From assembly GCA_004335635.1 (NCBI GenBank), contig QAXH01005010.1, forward strand, positions 653 through 38,409: DNA of 37,757 nt. The letters are read 5' to 3'. The notes beneath the pieces were generated by a model. The model was not told the DNA's origin. It made no database searches and saw nothing but the letters and a program-made list of their open reading frames with translations. Within the stretch, counting starts at the first letter, position 1, and each line of letters begins with the position of its first letter. The position numbers and the translations under genes are program-made. Below are positions 10,901 through 21,352 of the stretch, piece by piece. This stretch comes from Chloromonas sp. AAM2 (Eukaryota > Chlorophyta > Chlorophyceae > Chlamydomonadales > Chlamydomonadaceae).

Positions 10901-13900
10901 GCCCTGCGCCCAGTGAAGGAACTGATTTGCAGGTTACCTATCTACCTGTACAACGCTGGCTGCCAGGTGCATGTTCTTGTTTTAGGGTTCATTTTAGCTG
11001 CCACATTTGGAGTGAGGCCGCTGGGTGTCCTCACAAGCTCGGCACTCAACAAGCTACAACAACGTTTGTTTCTTACACAAATTAACATCTTGTCTTCCAA
11101 CAACATGCCGTCCCAGACCAGATTGAAGGAACGAGGAGATGACAAAGATGTACCCTAATAGCTGTGTAGCTGCTTGTTAATCGTTGTCTGCTCTGCACAG
11201 GCCAGACTACTGAAAACGGCTCAAATCCAGTGGCGTACCATTGACTTGGTCAGGGTGCTCGGTGTGGGTGGCTTCGGCACCGTGCACAAGGGCGCATGGC
11301 AGGTCAGAGACGCAACTCTGTGTTGAAAGCCACAGTCGCAGTATGCCTGCTGCCAGGTAGACGCAGCCTGCACCAACTTTGTAACTCGAACCCTATCATC
11401 ATGCAGGGCCCCACACTTGTGTGAGGAGCAATCAGGATGCTATCCCCTGACAGGGCAAAACGGTCGGATTGGCTAAGCCAAGAAATGACTCAACGTCTCA
11501 GCAAGATGGTTCGCGTTCTGCCAGCAGTCAATTGATCTGAAGGGGCCAGGACCGTCTCTTCTTGGCCATGCGTGCCCTGCAAATGCACTTCTCCTTCTCA
11601 CAGGGCAACGACGTTGCGGTCAAGATGCTTAACATCACGCAGCTGACCTCCAACGCCCAGGACGAGCTGCGCCGCGAGGCCCTGGCCATGTGCGAACTGC
11701 GCCACCCCTGCATTGCACAAGTCTTTGGTAAGAGTTTACATGGCGGTTGCATTGTGACACTGGATTGGATAAAGGAGAAGAAGTACCTGTTGTATCAGTG
11801 GTTTTGTAGCTCTACATCCTTCAACATGACTACACCTTCTTAGTGACACATACAACACAGCTTCCCAGATAAAGTTTTGACGACACTTGGCACTCCAACG
11901 ATTTGCAATAGGAAGCACGGTCGCACGTAGGTGTGGCATGGATAGGCAAGTGAATCCACACCACAGTATCGGGCCTGCTCAGGCCTCGGCACCTGTCCTT
12001 GGGCCTTTGGTCCTCAGAAACAGAGGCAAAGAGAACAGAGCAGGTGCACTTCTTCTGCAGACATGTCGTGTTCATGTTGACGCTGAACGGTCAATGCAGC
12101 ATGTGGAGCCACGCAAGCCTTCATGCAAACTACCTGAACCCACATGGATGCGTCTTGCTGAACCCACCCCCTCACTTGTCCTGCAGGTCTGGTGGACGAC
12201 GGCACGCACACCGCCCTGGTCATGCGCTACTACAAGCGGGGCACGGTGGCGGCCGCCATGCAGAGGCCCGAGTACATGGACCTGGACATGGCACAGCGCC
12301 TCAGGATGGCACTGCAGGTGGGGCGGAGGATGAGTTTCAGAGTTTCTTCTGGTCACCCGATTCTGGCGTCAGCACGAAACTCAGTACTTCCTGCTACCAA
12401 CACCAGCGCTCTGCATTCATCAGAACATGCGCTACTCAGTAGTTGAGCTGCATGCGAGTGAACAAAGTGTGAGGGCTGGCTGTTGGGTCGCATAACATGC
12501 AAACGTGCAAAGCTCAGAAGCTCAACATTATCGATCAGAAGCTCCCAAAGCTCAGCATTTGTTGCAAGGTAGCGGGGTACGCTGTTCGTTTGGTAGGGAG
12601 CTCGCATATTGTAAGCCTGGCTCGTGAAAACCCGAAAATCCTAGGCGCTACAGCTGACCGGGTGCCAAAGCTTGCGCTGGCTGTGTCTTTGGACAAGAGG
12701 TCAAGGCACCATATATACCTGATTACTACCCTCTGAACTAGTTAGCTCTGGGAAGGCGCAAACAACCTCCGTCGTTCAAAGCCGTTTTCGTTCTGTCCAT
12801 GCGGCTGACAGACCCAGCTCAGAATTGCCAGGCGAGCTTCACTGGCCTACGTGCGGGGTCCTTGAGCTTTCTGTGAACTCTCCTGAGCATGCAGCTATTG
12901 ACCTTCTTAGCTCCGCAATAACACTGTGTTGGTCTGATTTGGCGGTTTTCATTTGAAAATGAACACTCAGATACGCGTGTGCACTATGCCGCTCAAAAGA
13001 TCGCGTCTTTCGCAATTACCAACGCTGACGCCCGCCGCACAAACGCCTATCAACGTTGTGAGACGCTTCCGCGATTGAAAGAACGCTTTAAACAATGGTT
13101 TGCTTGCATGCTATCTGTTCCGCGACGTCTTGGCTGTGAGAAGCACGCTTTGTAGGGTTCATGACCACAGATCGCAACCGGTACATGGTTGATCACAAGC
13201 CACAGCAAGAGCGGCAATGCACGGCCCCAGACACCATGTTCGCTCTCTATTTCGCTATGGAGCACGGCCGTGTTCTTTGCTCGGGGCTTCCTGGCCTGCA
13301 AGTGCGAATCAGGTTTCGCTGACCCAGCGGATTTTTGACATGGTGTTCATTTTCAAATGAAAACCGCCATAATCATGCTGTGAACTCGCAGGTCGCTAGC
13401 GGCATGTGCTTTCTGCATGAGAGGCAGCTGCTCCACGGCGACCTAAAAACCTCAAACCTGCTTGTTGAAGACACGGGCCGTTGCGTGGTCATCGCTGATT
13501 TTGGCCTGTCTGGCATGGCGGGACAGGCCGTGGCTTCCGGTGCGCTGACAGTCAGCATCAGCCCGCCTGAAGTGCTTGAGAATCCCACTGCACCGCGCAC
13601 AGCTTCCGGCGATGTGTTTGCGTTCAGCATCGTGTTGCTGGAGATAATGACTGGCCACATCACGTACAAAGGCATCAGCAGCCAACAGTTGCGATCCCTT
13701 GTGTGTCAAGGCCGGCGCACCACGATCCCGGACGATGTGCCGGAGGACTTGGCTGCTATCATCAGAGACTGCTGGGCTCAAGAGGCGTCAAGCAGGCCTA
13801 CGTTCAACGACGTGATGGAAAGGCTGGAGGCTGCGTACGCAGCCAACGTCCCAAGCCAACAAGCAGTAGGACCCGACCAAGTGCATGTGCAAGGGTATGG

Positions 13901-13955
13901 TGCTACCATGACGCGCATAGTCACATTGGCCGGCCTGACCACCACAGCGATGTAA
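4264..13955 (+). CDS. Receptor-like kinase: Cys-rich + double RCC1 propeller ectodomain, TM, non-RD TKL kinase
   Basis: The well-supported exons are 6614-6731, 7228-7964, 8457-8498, 8787-8904, 9088-9827, 10171-10667, 11201-11302, 11604-11727, 12187-12317 and 13392-13955. All junction phases agree and the frame ends at TAA 13953-13955. Less certain 5' exons are 4264-4450, 4815-4936 and perhaps 5632-5705; the link from these to 6614 is unresolved. Domain order is signal peptide, Cys-rich module, seven-blade RCC1 propeller, Pro-rich hinge, second seven-blade propeller, Pro/Ala linker, one transmembrane helix, basic stop-transfer, Ser/Thr-rich juxtamembrane region and protein kinase. The inferred role is a plasma-membrane receptor that binds a ligand outside and phosphorylates targets inside. 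If the 5' exons belong to a separate gene, the receptor would start elsewhere between 4936 and 6614. The ligand is unknown. Confidence 0.72.
5413..5668 (-). CDS. Exon-like antisense frame opposite the Cys-rich region
   Basis: On the minus strand an acceptor CCCCCTCAG at 5671-5669 is followed by an uninterrupted frame of about 85 codons ending at tandem donors GAG|GTGGGT (5412) or GG|GTAAGC (5408). The peptide contains ISAFGEHLSLAPRDEH and CYCEAVGLAAERMEL and has ordinary codon use. It is not recognised, and no neighbouring minus-strand exon was identified. It may be a real antisense gene fragment or a chance open frame. Confidence 0.25.
5632..5705 (+). other. Candidate further Cys-rich exon
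   Basis: After a CGCCCCAG acceptor the frame reads GEAS then ACSACSPEGDTVRRAMCYGWL. This lines up with GEDA and ACSACMSETDKNTRSFCLACL of exon 4815-4936: the CSAC pair, E, D, R, C and L are all conserved in register. It starts in phase 0, as the preceding exon requires. The donor is uncertain; GG|GTGGCT at 5706 is one option. An exon-like frame on the opposite strand overlaps its start. Confidence 0.35.
5905..6049. mobile_element. 145-bp TIR element (MITE-like) in a receptor kinase intron
   Basis: The left arm GCAAAAAAAAGAAG then TTTGCCAGTTCTGGGACAAT is mirrored at the right end (6014-6049) by the same arm without the GAAG spacer. About 75 bases lie between the arms, including GGTGTGCACATGTGGCGTTG, which resembles the interior of the copies at 2920 and 37439. 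No coding capacity and no clear target duplication were seen. Confidence 0.75.
6171..6328. repeat. G/T-rich minisatellite
   Basis: Imperfect tandem units of GGGTGTGGA and GGTGTGGAGATGTGGG, with an internal TGTGTATG run, form a strand-asymmetric tract with almost no C on the plus strand. It lies in the intron before the first propeller exon. Runs of three or more G give it G-quadruplex potential on the transcribed RNA. Confidence 0.9.
6614..7964 (+). other. First RCC1-type seven-blade propeller (two exons)
   Basis: Exon 6614-6731 (118 nt) and exon 7228-7964 (737 nt) join through LALLSNGTV. Seven blade signatures of the form V-V-x-W-G follow in order: VVQWG, VMTWG, VVAWG, VVGWG, VTGWG, VVAWG, VLAWG. 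Each is preceded by a VP..L.NV..IAAG..HSLALL.NGT unit. Seven blades is the number in a closed RCC1 propeller. N-G-T/S sequons recur in most blades, as expected for a secreted domain. There is no chromatin or Ran context here, so a ligand-binding role is inferred. Confidence 0.9.
8457..8498 (+). other. 42-nt proline-rich hinge exon
   Basis: This small exon sits between the two propellers. It joins in phase 1 on both sides and encodes GPPPPLPPPPPVIPG. It reads as a stiff extracellular spacer, and the flanking TTGCAG acceptor and GTATGC donor are good. Confidence 0.75.
8787..9827 (+). other. Second RCC1-type seven-blade propeller (two exons)
   Basis: Exon 8787-8904 (118 nt) and exon 9088-9827 (740 nt) repeat the structure of the first propeller, with the same phases and the same split inside the LAL motif. 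Blade signatures are VVGWG, VLAWG, VVAWG, VVAWG, LVVWG, VVAWG and VVAWG, again seven. NGT is less frequent than in propeller 1; one blade has a DGNL variant in place of NGT. Confidence 0.9.
10171..10667 (+). other. Linker, transmembrane helix and juxtamembrane exon
   Basis: A Pro/Ala-rich linker (PPAALAAPAAPAALG) precedes a hydrophobic segment encoded at about 10311-10382 (GIAGIIVGAVVGVAALALLG), followed at once by RRRR. The positive charge places the C-terminal side in the cytoplasm. The remaining roughly 100 residues are Ser/Thr/Gly-rich and probably disordered, ending at DDAAYQ in phase 0. Confidence 0.88.
11201..13955 (+). other. TKL-type protein kinase domain, non-RD
   Basis: Four exons plus one: 11201-11302, 11604-11727, 12187-12317 and 13392-13955. 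Visible motifs are the glycine loop LGVGGFGTV, catalytic VAVK, a helix-C ELRREALAMCELRHP, the hinge region ALVMRYY, catalytic loop HGDLKTSNLL, metal-binding ADFGLS, SPPEVL in place of APE, GDVFAFSIVLLEIMTG, and the final DCWAQEASSRPTF. The lysine, catalytic Asp, Asn and DFG Asp are all kept, so activity is expected. The Arg before the catalytic Asp is replaced by Gly (non-RD). The segment between DFG and PPE is short. TGTAA overlaps the stop codon at 13951. Confidence 0.93.
12940..13369. mobile_element. 430-bp MITE-like element in the last kinase intron
   Basis: A perfect 27-bp terminal inverted repeat beginning TGGCGGTTTTCATTTG lies at 12940-12966 and, inverted, at 13343-13369. The pairing extends imperfectly into the flanks (TGATT against AATCA, with one extra base). 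The interior has no ORF of note. The right end lies 22 bases before the splice acceptor of the last exon. No clear target-site duplication was found. Its arms are unrelated to the TTTGCCAG family. Confidence 0.8.
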
Positions 13956-15388
13956 GCTGCATACAAAAACGTGAGACTGCTGCAGCGTTAGTGACCCTAT
14001 GCTTCTGTGACGATATGCATTTGACCTACCGAGCGATAGGACAGCGCTACAATCGAGAGAAAGGTGCCAGGTGCTCTGCAACTATGACATGCACGTGTTT
14101 GAACTTTGCACACGTCCCTGCATTCATTACAGTACAGGAGTTTGATCTCAATCTCAGTGTGCGCATCATTACAAGTGATTTCTGGCTTCAACCAACAGTT
14201 TTACATCAATTTCGTGAGTGCAAGGAGGCCGATCAAGCCGCAGAAGTTCACACTGGAATGGGCTGCTCCCAGGCCAAAGTTTGAGTCAGGCGAGGGTCAG
14301 GTAAGCCTCAGCCAGCAAGGTGCAGTGCAAATGCAAATGAAGCGCAGCTCCCCGGAACTGATGCAAAAAAAAGGCCAGGGTTATTTCCATGGCAATCTGT
14401 TCAGGTGATTCGGAACAGGGCTCAGGCACCAAGTGTGTAGTGTACACCGTGAATTGGACGACAGCAATTTTCTGCATATGCATATCAGCACTACCTGTCA
14501 CAGTCCCAGCGCTGCATGGAATGGCTACGTTCTGCTGTTTTCTGATTACGACGATGCAAGCCAGTCAACAGGCTGAAAGGTCGTGGATTAGCCAACAATT
14601 CAAGCAGGACGTCTATGTGATGGCAAAGCTGGCAGTGGTGCACACGTTGGGCCACAGGAAGACATGAGACGGTGTACCTGTTTGCAGGCATGGAACGGCA
14701 CAAGCTTCATGCATGGGATGGTATATGTGACATGCATGGAATGGTACCTGTGGCATGTATGGAATGGTACCCGCTGTGGCATGTGCTGCCACAGATCATC
14801 GTAATCGCCCCATCACGTGACGTGTTCCCCCCATGCATGTTGTTGACAGTGAGCCCTTTTGAGATCAGACAATAAGGTGCAGCTCAGCCTCTTTGGCTCA
14901 GCAAGGATTACAATGGTTCAAGTGAGCGAGAGAGTGGTTTTGTCGGTTTATTGTGATTGCTGTTTCCTAGTGTACGTTCGTTGGGAGAGCATCGTATTCA
15001 TCGCATACACAGGCTCTATTTTAAAATGGGCCTGTTTAAGGGGAATGTTTGATACCTTGGCTGTGGTGGGCCTGTTTACCATGGAGGCTCAGCCACTTGA
15101 GAGGCTCATCTCTAGGGTAGCAAACCATTGACTTTGGCACTGCGGACTGGTTGACTACCAGACGAACTCCTTAGACAGCTGCCCTGATACCAGTGGCAAA
15201 GCTGGTGGTGGGAGGGACTGCTCAATTGCATGCGAGGGCTTGAATCATAAGACGTGCAACACATCCTGCACCTGCCTTCAATGACGGTAGTGTGCTTGAG
15301 TTCCCTGCATTGAGTCCTAACCAAACATGCCTGATTTTCTTTTGAAATTTGAAATGTACAAATAACGAACGGAGAGAAGCTCAAGCGT
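13956..15388. other. Convergent intergenic region with a short tandem repeat
   Basis: This region holds the 3' ends of the receptor kinase (+) and paralogue 1 (-). No gene is supported. At about 14687-14790 three to four degenerate units related to GGCATGTATGGAATGGTACC follow one another. Several in-frame openings on both strands show no recognisable product. Confidence 0.5.
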
Positions 15389-18300
15389 TTATCGCTTTTG
15401 CCAGAAGCCCCCTGCTGCCGTCCTGCCTGCCTGGCCATGGCCGTCACCAAACCCATGACACCCGCCGCCCACCCGGCAGGATCTGACAGCGTTGGACAAC
15501 AGACTGTCAATGGCTGGAAGGGTGTGAAGAGCAGAAGGCTGCATGTGAGCCTGTTTGCCTGCATTGACCCCACATGGACTCGCTTTCATGTGTGGCAGCC
15601 CTGCTGCTCTGTTGTGTATCACAGGAAGCCCATGACCCGCTTGTTGCACACTGGCAAGTGTCCCTTGTCGTGGATCCGTTGTTATTGCATGCTGCTGCCA
15701 CGGCATCAGACCTGGTGCACCATTCAGCCCAGGCAACGAACTAAGAAGGCCATTCCCGTTCTTGAGTCTGGAGCCGAATGGCTTCCTCTTGGCTCCATAC
15801 AGCTGCAGGCTTGTGGTGATCTTGGCAGCAGAGAGTTGGATGGTGTTGGGTGGTTGCCAGAGGGGGTAGGAGTGTCTCAGACGGAAGGCCGCAGCACCAG
15901 GCATCGGTGCCTGCTGCTCGGCCACACCGGGAGGTGATGTGTGTTGTTGCATGTTGGCATGCTTCACCTGCCGTACAGCGCTTGAAACTGTCAGGCCGCC
16001 GCCCTGGCGCAGAGGAACAACAGGAGCAATGTACAGAGCCAGTTCAACGCCAGTACTGTTGCGCATGTTTTGCGTGATTAGATTAATTGGCCTTTGTGTC
16101 ACTGATCTATGTCTAAACAACCTATAAACCAGGTCAAATGCGGCAGCACAAGCTTTTGGATGCACTGCTTATCCCAGGCCAATGTGGCGACCAGTTTGTT
16201 CTGCCTATCTCTCTCCATATTCATCTCACCTGCAGCCCCTTTGCCTGCATGCCCTTTGCTTGGGGTCTTGTGGGTGATCCGCTCAGCTCAGGGTCAGAAG
16301 GGAGGGGCCCTGCCAAGGAATCACTGCAGTTCACATGCACACAGTGAACGTCTGAAGCACGTGAGAGAGTGTTCAGTGGCCAGAGGAACTGCTATGCTCT
16401 CAGCCAGGAGCTTGCACACAGTATGTTATGCAGGAACCAAACGCAGCTCAGTCAGTTACCTTGCCCCTTGAGACAAAAGGTATCCATTGCCAGTGGTGTA
16501 CATGGCGAATTGCCGGTGCTTCTGGGACACGACAGGGAAAGCCGAGGGCTGAGACGCGTTTGTGGCACCCACAACCCGCGAGCTGCGCTGCGGAGCCAAG
16601 GGCCTGTCGGCGGGCAGGGCAAAAGCTCCTATCGCATTCTGTGCAGATGACCATGGCAAGGGCCTGGATGGCTGCCCGCTGCGTGCAGCCTGCGCCAGAC
16701 TGCTGATAGCATACGGTGCTCCTGGACCTACGGCCCCACATTCCTTGGTCGCAGTTGGCTGTGCCTGTAGCTGTGATGAGAGGTCGGCGAGGTAGGTGGT
16801 GGCAAGCACCGAGTCATGCCAGGGCGCGATGGAAGAGTCAGCTGTACCGAGATTCTGTGCTTGGCCAAGGGACGAGCCTTGAGAGTAGGCGAGCAGGTTG
16901 GTGAGGGCTTGCGAAGGCGTTTGTTGCTCGTGTTCGCCGTTCTGTTGGCTCGGCGCCATCTGCCAAGGCTTCTCATGATTCCCTGTGGGCCACATACTGG
17001 TGCCTTGGACGACCGCCTGCTGTTGGCAACGATACTGATGGTTCCTGCCGATCGCCTTGGACGGTACGCCTTTCTTGATATGTCCATGCGTGGCTCGTGC
17101 CATGTGGCCGCCCAGAGGATGGGTCGACAGTGGGTTGGTGTCATTCATAAAACCCGATACAGGGTGCGATCCGGGTGTGTCAGACACGGGCACCAGAGGG
17201 GGAGGGTCAAGGGGCCCTCGGTGTTTGTCTACAAGTTTCTGCATGTACTGGTGAACCCTGCATGAACGGCATGAATGAAACACATCGCAGGTTGCAGGGG
17301 TGTGATCGGGCCGCTCCATGCCAACTGCGTGTTGATTCACAGCTGCTGGGCACAACACGCCTGGGTCCTGCCTTTGCGATTCACGTACCATCGTGTCTGC
17401 TGCCCTGCAAACATGTTGTCAGGCAGCCCCAAGGCACCTGTGTGGAGTTGAGGTACTGGATTGACACTGCGGCCACACCAGACAGTCAGATGTCAGTCTG
17501 GGACAAGTGTTCGTCAGCGCATGACTCATGTCTCAGGCACTGACAGGAATTGGATCTGTAACATCTAGATAGTCAGCTCCAAGACAGCGTCTATAAACAT
17601 GTCGCTAAACATGTCACTAAACAAGCCTCGCTTGGCTGCTGCTTGAGAGTTGCCCAGACTGCACCAGCTCAGGTGAGAGGGCGTGCTGAGTGCGTTTGCC
17701 AGAGCCATACACTGCGGCAAGCGGCTGCAGTACAGCGACCTTATTATCAGTACTTGGTCTGTGCGCACCTGTGGGACGTCTGACCATAGATAATGGGTAA
17801 TTGTGCTGGCTGGGGTGGTGGAGGAAGCGTTGCAGGCTGAAACACAGCGGAGGGTGGTGGAAGTGAAGGCTCTTGCTGGGGCAGGGCCACGGGCTGTGCA
17901 GGTGCCTGCTGCACAGGCGCTGGGATTGGAGCCTTGGATCGGGGCACAGAGTCCTTCTTCCTGCAAGAAGCAGCGTTGAGTATGGAAAGCGTTGGATGAG
18001 GCTTAGCAAAGATGCGCTCGAAGAACGAGCGTGGCAGTCCATTGCCAGACTTTCTTGAGCTGACTGGCATGGCAACATAAGCAAGTTGCCACGACACCCC
18101 GCTTTGACCTTCGTACAGCTCACATGGATTCCTGTAGGATTCGAAACGCCTTATTACTTCCTCATCTCGTTCTCACCTGTGGGCTCGGACAGGTGGGGGT
18201 ACTGGGATTGGCGCCGCTCCTGCCGTCATCCCAGCAGTCGGCTTTATCTTGCTGCTGAGCGATGGCCGGCGATCCCGTGCAGCTCCTTGCACGGAACCCA

Positions 18301-21300
18301 CAGGCTCGCAAGGACCCTCCGGCACTGGCGTGGCTTGCACTGCAGCTGCTGCTGCTGCTGGTTCCTCAAGCAGTACAGGAACTGCCTCGCCTGCCTCATT
18401 TTGCGTTTCCTGCTCTTCAAAACAAGCACCGGCGTTATCGTCTTCCAAGAGCACAGGTGCCGCCTCGGGTGCCTCCCCCCTAAGGTGTTCGCCATTCCGG
18501 TCAACATCCTCATCCTCACCAACTGCGGCCGCGCCCTCTTCTTCCACTGTTACCTCTACCGGTGCCGCTTCCTCTGCTGCCTCTTCATCCATGTTGTCAT
18601 CATCTTTCAGCGCGATGACCTCTCCATCCTTCAGTAAATCCTCGTCAGACATGGCATCTTGCGCAAGAGGCTGTACCTGAGCCCGTTCCTCGTCCGCTTC
18701 CTGGCTTTCCACTTCGTCCTCCCCCTCCCTCCGATATAAACTGTCCGGCCAGCCAGGTGGCACGTCAAACCCGAATCTGCCCAATAACCTGCATACACGT
18801 GCATTGCAGTAGGTGGGATCCTAGTGTGTCGCATGTGCCGGGCACAGGTCATTGGTGGCCGGAACGCATGTACTTGGTGCCCGCCAACATGAGATCTACA
18901 TGAGTGAGAGCGCGGCGGGCAAACGATAGAAGAAGAGGGGACAATTCCAGGCACTGTTGGCGCATCACTCACTCGGTGAATTTGCCAGTCTCTGCCTCAA
19001 GTCGTTTTGAGTCATTCAGGAGGCTGCTCAACAGTTCCGCATAGTCCAAGGCACTCACGCTGTCACACCTGTGGCGAAGGATATGAGGATGGCAAAGGCA
19101 TGCATAGGGTTAGCATGCAAGAGCACGGCTTCAAAGGGACGTTAACCCAGAGAAGTACAGTGACTGCCCCTGTATCTGACCGAATTCCATTACGCTATCA
19201 CGCGTCGATCGATCTTTGCGGCCGATAAACCCTACTCTTTAGCTCCGAGCTCTGATGGCAGCTTCGTTTTGACTCTGCGAGACATAAGACTGTGCTGTCC
19301 CATCAGCGGTTCCTCCTTACACAGCCGCGCAACTCCCACCCTCTGTGCTGCCTCTTACCACATGTCAGCTAGTTCAAAAAGAGCGTCAAAGAAGTCTGGG
19401 TACAGCATCACGTCAGCGCCTTTGCTGTCCGCCTACAATATATGAGGACATGGGAACCAAGGAGGACACTGGTTGATGCAAGGAAAGGCCGAGCATGAAA
19501 GCAATCTCATCGTTCTCAGCTTTCTAGTATCGCTCAAAGTGGCAACATGATCCCTAACGGGTACTGCTCACATGCCATGCCGGCCGTAACGGTTGTAACG
19601 AATTGTGATGGTTGATGCCAAGGTCAGGCACTGCACTGTAATCCAGAGCTACATGACAACAATGCCGAATGCGCTGTTTTTCACTATCTTAAACACCTTC
19701 TGGACTTGTTCCAACTTGTTGCAACTAACATCAACTGATCTCATGCTCGTATGTGGTTCCCACCTCCCAGTCTTCCCCTGGATCGTACTCTTCGTCCGGC
19801 TCCATGCCGAAGCGCGGCAGCAGCACCAGCTGCAGGCCCACCACCATGGCCGAGTAAACGGGCTGCACCACAGCCACCAGCGGCCGGGCAGCGCCTGGGG
19901 CCTGGGCGGTCCGGGGCTTGGGAAGCCACCTGCATAAAATGACAAGCGGTGACACCGAGTAAAGGGTGCCTGAACGAAGTTGGCGGCTCGCTGACTGGAT
20001 ATCTGTAACAGCAAACCATGTGTGGTCAGGCAACTGTCATTCCACTCACACCCCATCATGAAAGCCTATGCAGGCCGTGCTCAGATGCGCACCACGACTG
20101 CACCCATACCCTGCATCACATCCGTTCCTCTTGAACTGGGAGGCTGAGCACAGCTTACGATCCTGATGCCAGCAAGCCGACTGTACAGCCCTCGATGCCT
20201 GGCCACTGCCCACCTCCACCACGCCTGCACCGCTTCCACCATCCTGGGGTCGTTGCGAATGGAGTGCCTGACAGCCAGGGCCTCAGGCGTGTAGAGCGAA
20301 GCATTGCCCTGGAATGCAGACAGAGACAGAGCAAGAGATGTTGCAAAAGACAGCAGAAAGCCATTTCGTGTGTCTAGCACTGAGACCAGTGTATGTGTTC
20401 GCTACCAGCTGTCAGGCTTCTTTGAACCTGGCAAACCAAGGGAATGTGAACACCAAGTGGTGGCCAGGAACCGGCTCAGGAACGAAGACCTGCATGCATT
20501 GAATCGGGAACGGACAGTCACGTGCCCAATGTGGCCTCAACCTGACCTGATTGTTGTAGTTGATGGATGCGAGGTCCTTCTTGCTCTCCACTGCCAGCTG
20601 GACTTCGGTGGCCCCAGCCAATGCACTCTTGATAGCGCCCTTGCTGGCCTCCTGTGTGTGCCATGCAGACCCCTCAGTGCCCATCGGAACAGGTAGGCAG
20701 GCACTGATGCATCGCTCGAGACTGACCACATGACGTTGCTGATGCACATGCCTGACAGAGGCACACCTGAGGGCCATGGCGCCATTGTGAATCGACCTTG
20801 TGGTCACTGGCTATGCTCTATGGCTATTGCATGTGCTTAAGTAAGCCTTGCATTCTTTTCGGTTCTTGCACGAGACGTGCCGACAGTGATGCCACCCTAT
20901 TGCTGCTTGTCCCAGTGCTGTGTTCTGCAATGCCACTCCCATGCAGCCCCACCTGGAACTCCTCCTTATCCTTGGCTGCAAGCATGAGAGCCCTGAGTGC
21001 AGCAGGCAGCAAGACATACCCAATGTCAGGCCAGCCTTTCAGCAAGGCAGCCCAGCAGCAGTGCATGCAATGACGCTAAGGCCGTTGCATGACTCATGAC
21101 TGCATTACCAATGTCTGCATGACCCATGGCTATGGCTGCATGATCGACAATCTAACGAAATCTACAGGGGATCAACAGATTCAAAGGCATGTCATGCTGT
21201 CATCATCTTCTCGGTCGATGTTGACCATGGTCAACATCACACCTGTGGATGCCTCGCACGGCTCCACGCAGCTTTTTCCATCTGCTGGCAGCCACATGCA

Positions 21301-21352
21301 GCAAAGCGCCTCCCAATCCTCGCCGCCGCTCAGCTTTGGCCTCGTCCGCCAT
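15389..21352 (-). CDS. FELADMWC-family protein, paralogue 1, acidic tail
   Basis: The start ATG is 21352-21350 (MADEAKAERRRGLGG). Phase-consistent exons are 21243-21352, 20953-20992, 20547-20651, 20214-20308, 19764-19929, 19359-19432, 18973-19068, 18177-18788, 17769-17960 and 16460-17257. The last exon probably lies in the open frame ending at TAA 15389; one in-phase junction is at 15650, giving about 849 residues. Conserved parts shared with paralogue 2 are GLGGALLHVA, VQLAVESKKDL, LYTPEAL, RNDPR, AWWRW, VYSAMVV, VLLPRF, DWEADSKGADVMLYPDFFDALFELADMWC and the YAELL helix. The fourth-last block is Glu/Asp/Ala-rich, followed by Pro-rich and Gln/Ser-rich disordered sequence. I cannot name the family or its function. 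Confidence 0.72.

Noticed and set aside
18249..18680. Plus-strand Ser/Ala-rich frame of 143 codons
   Set aside because: It is antisense to the acidic exon of paralogue 1, whose phase and splice borders agree with its neighbours.
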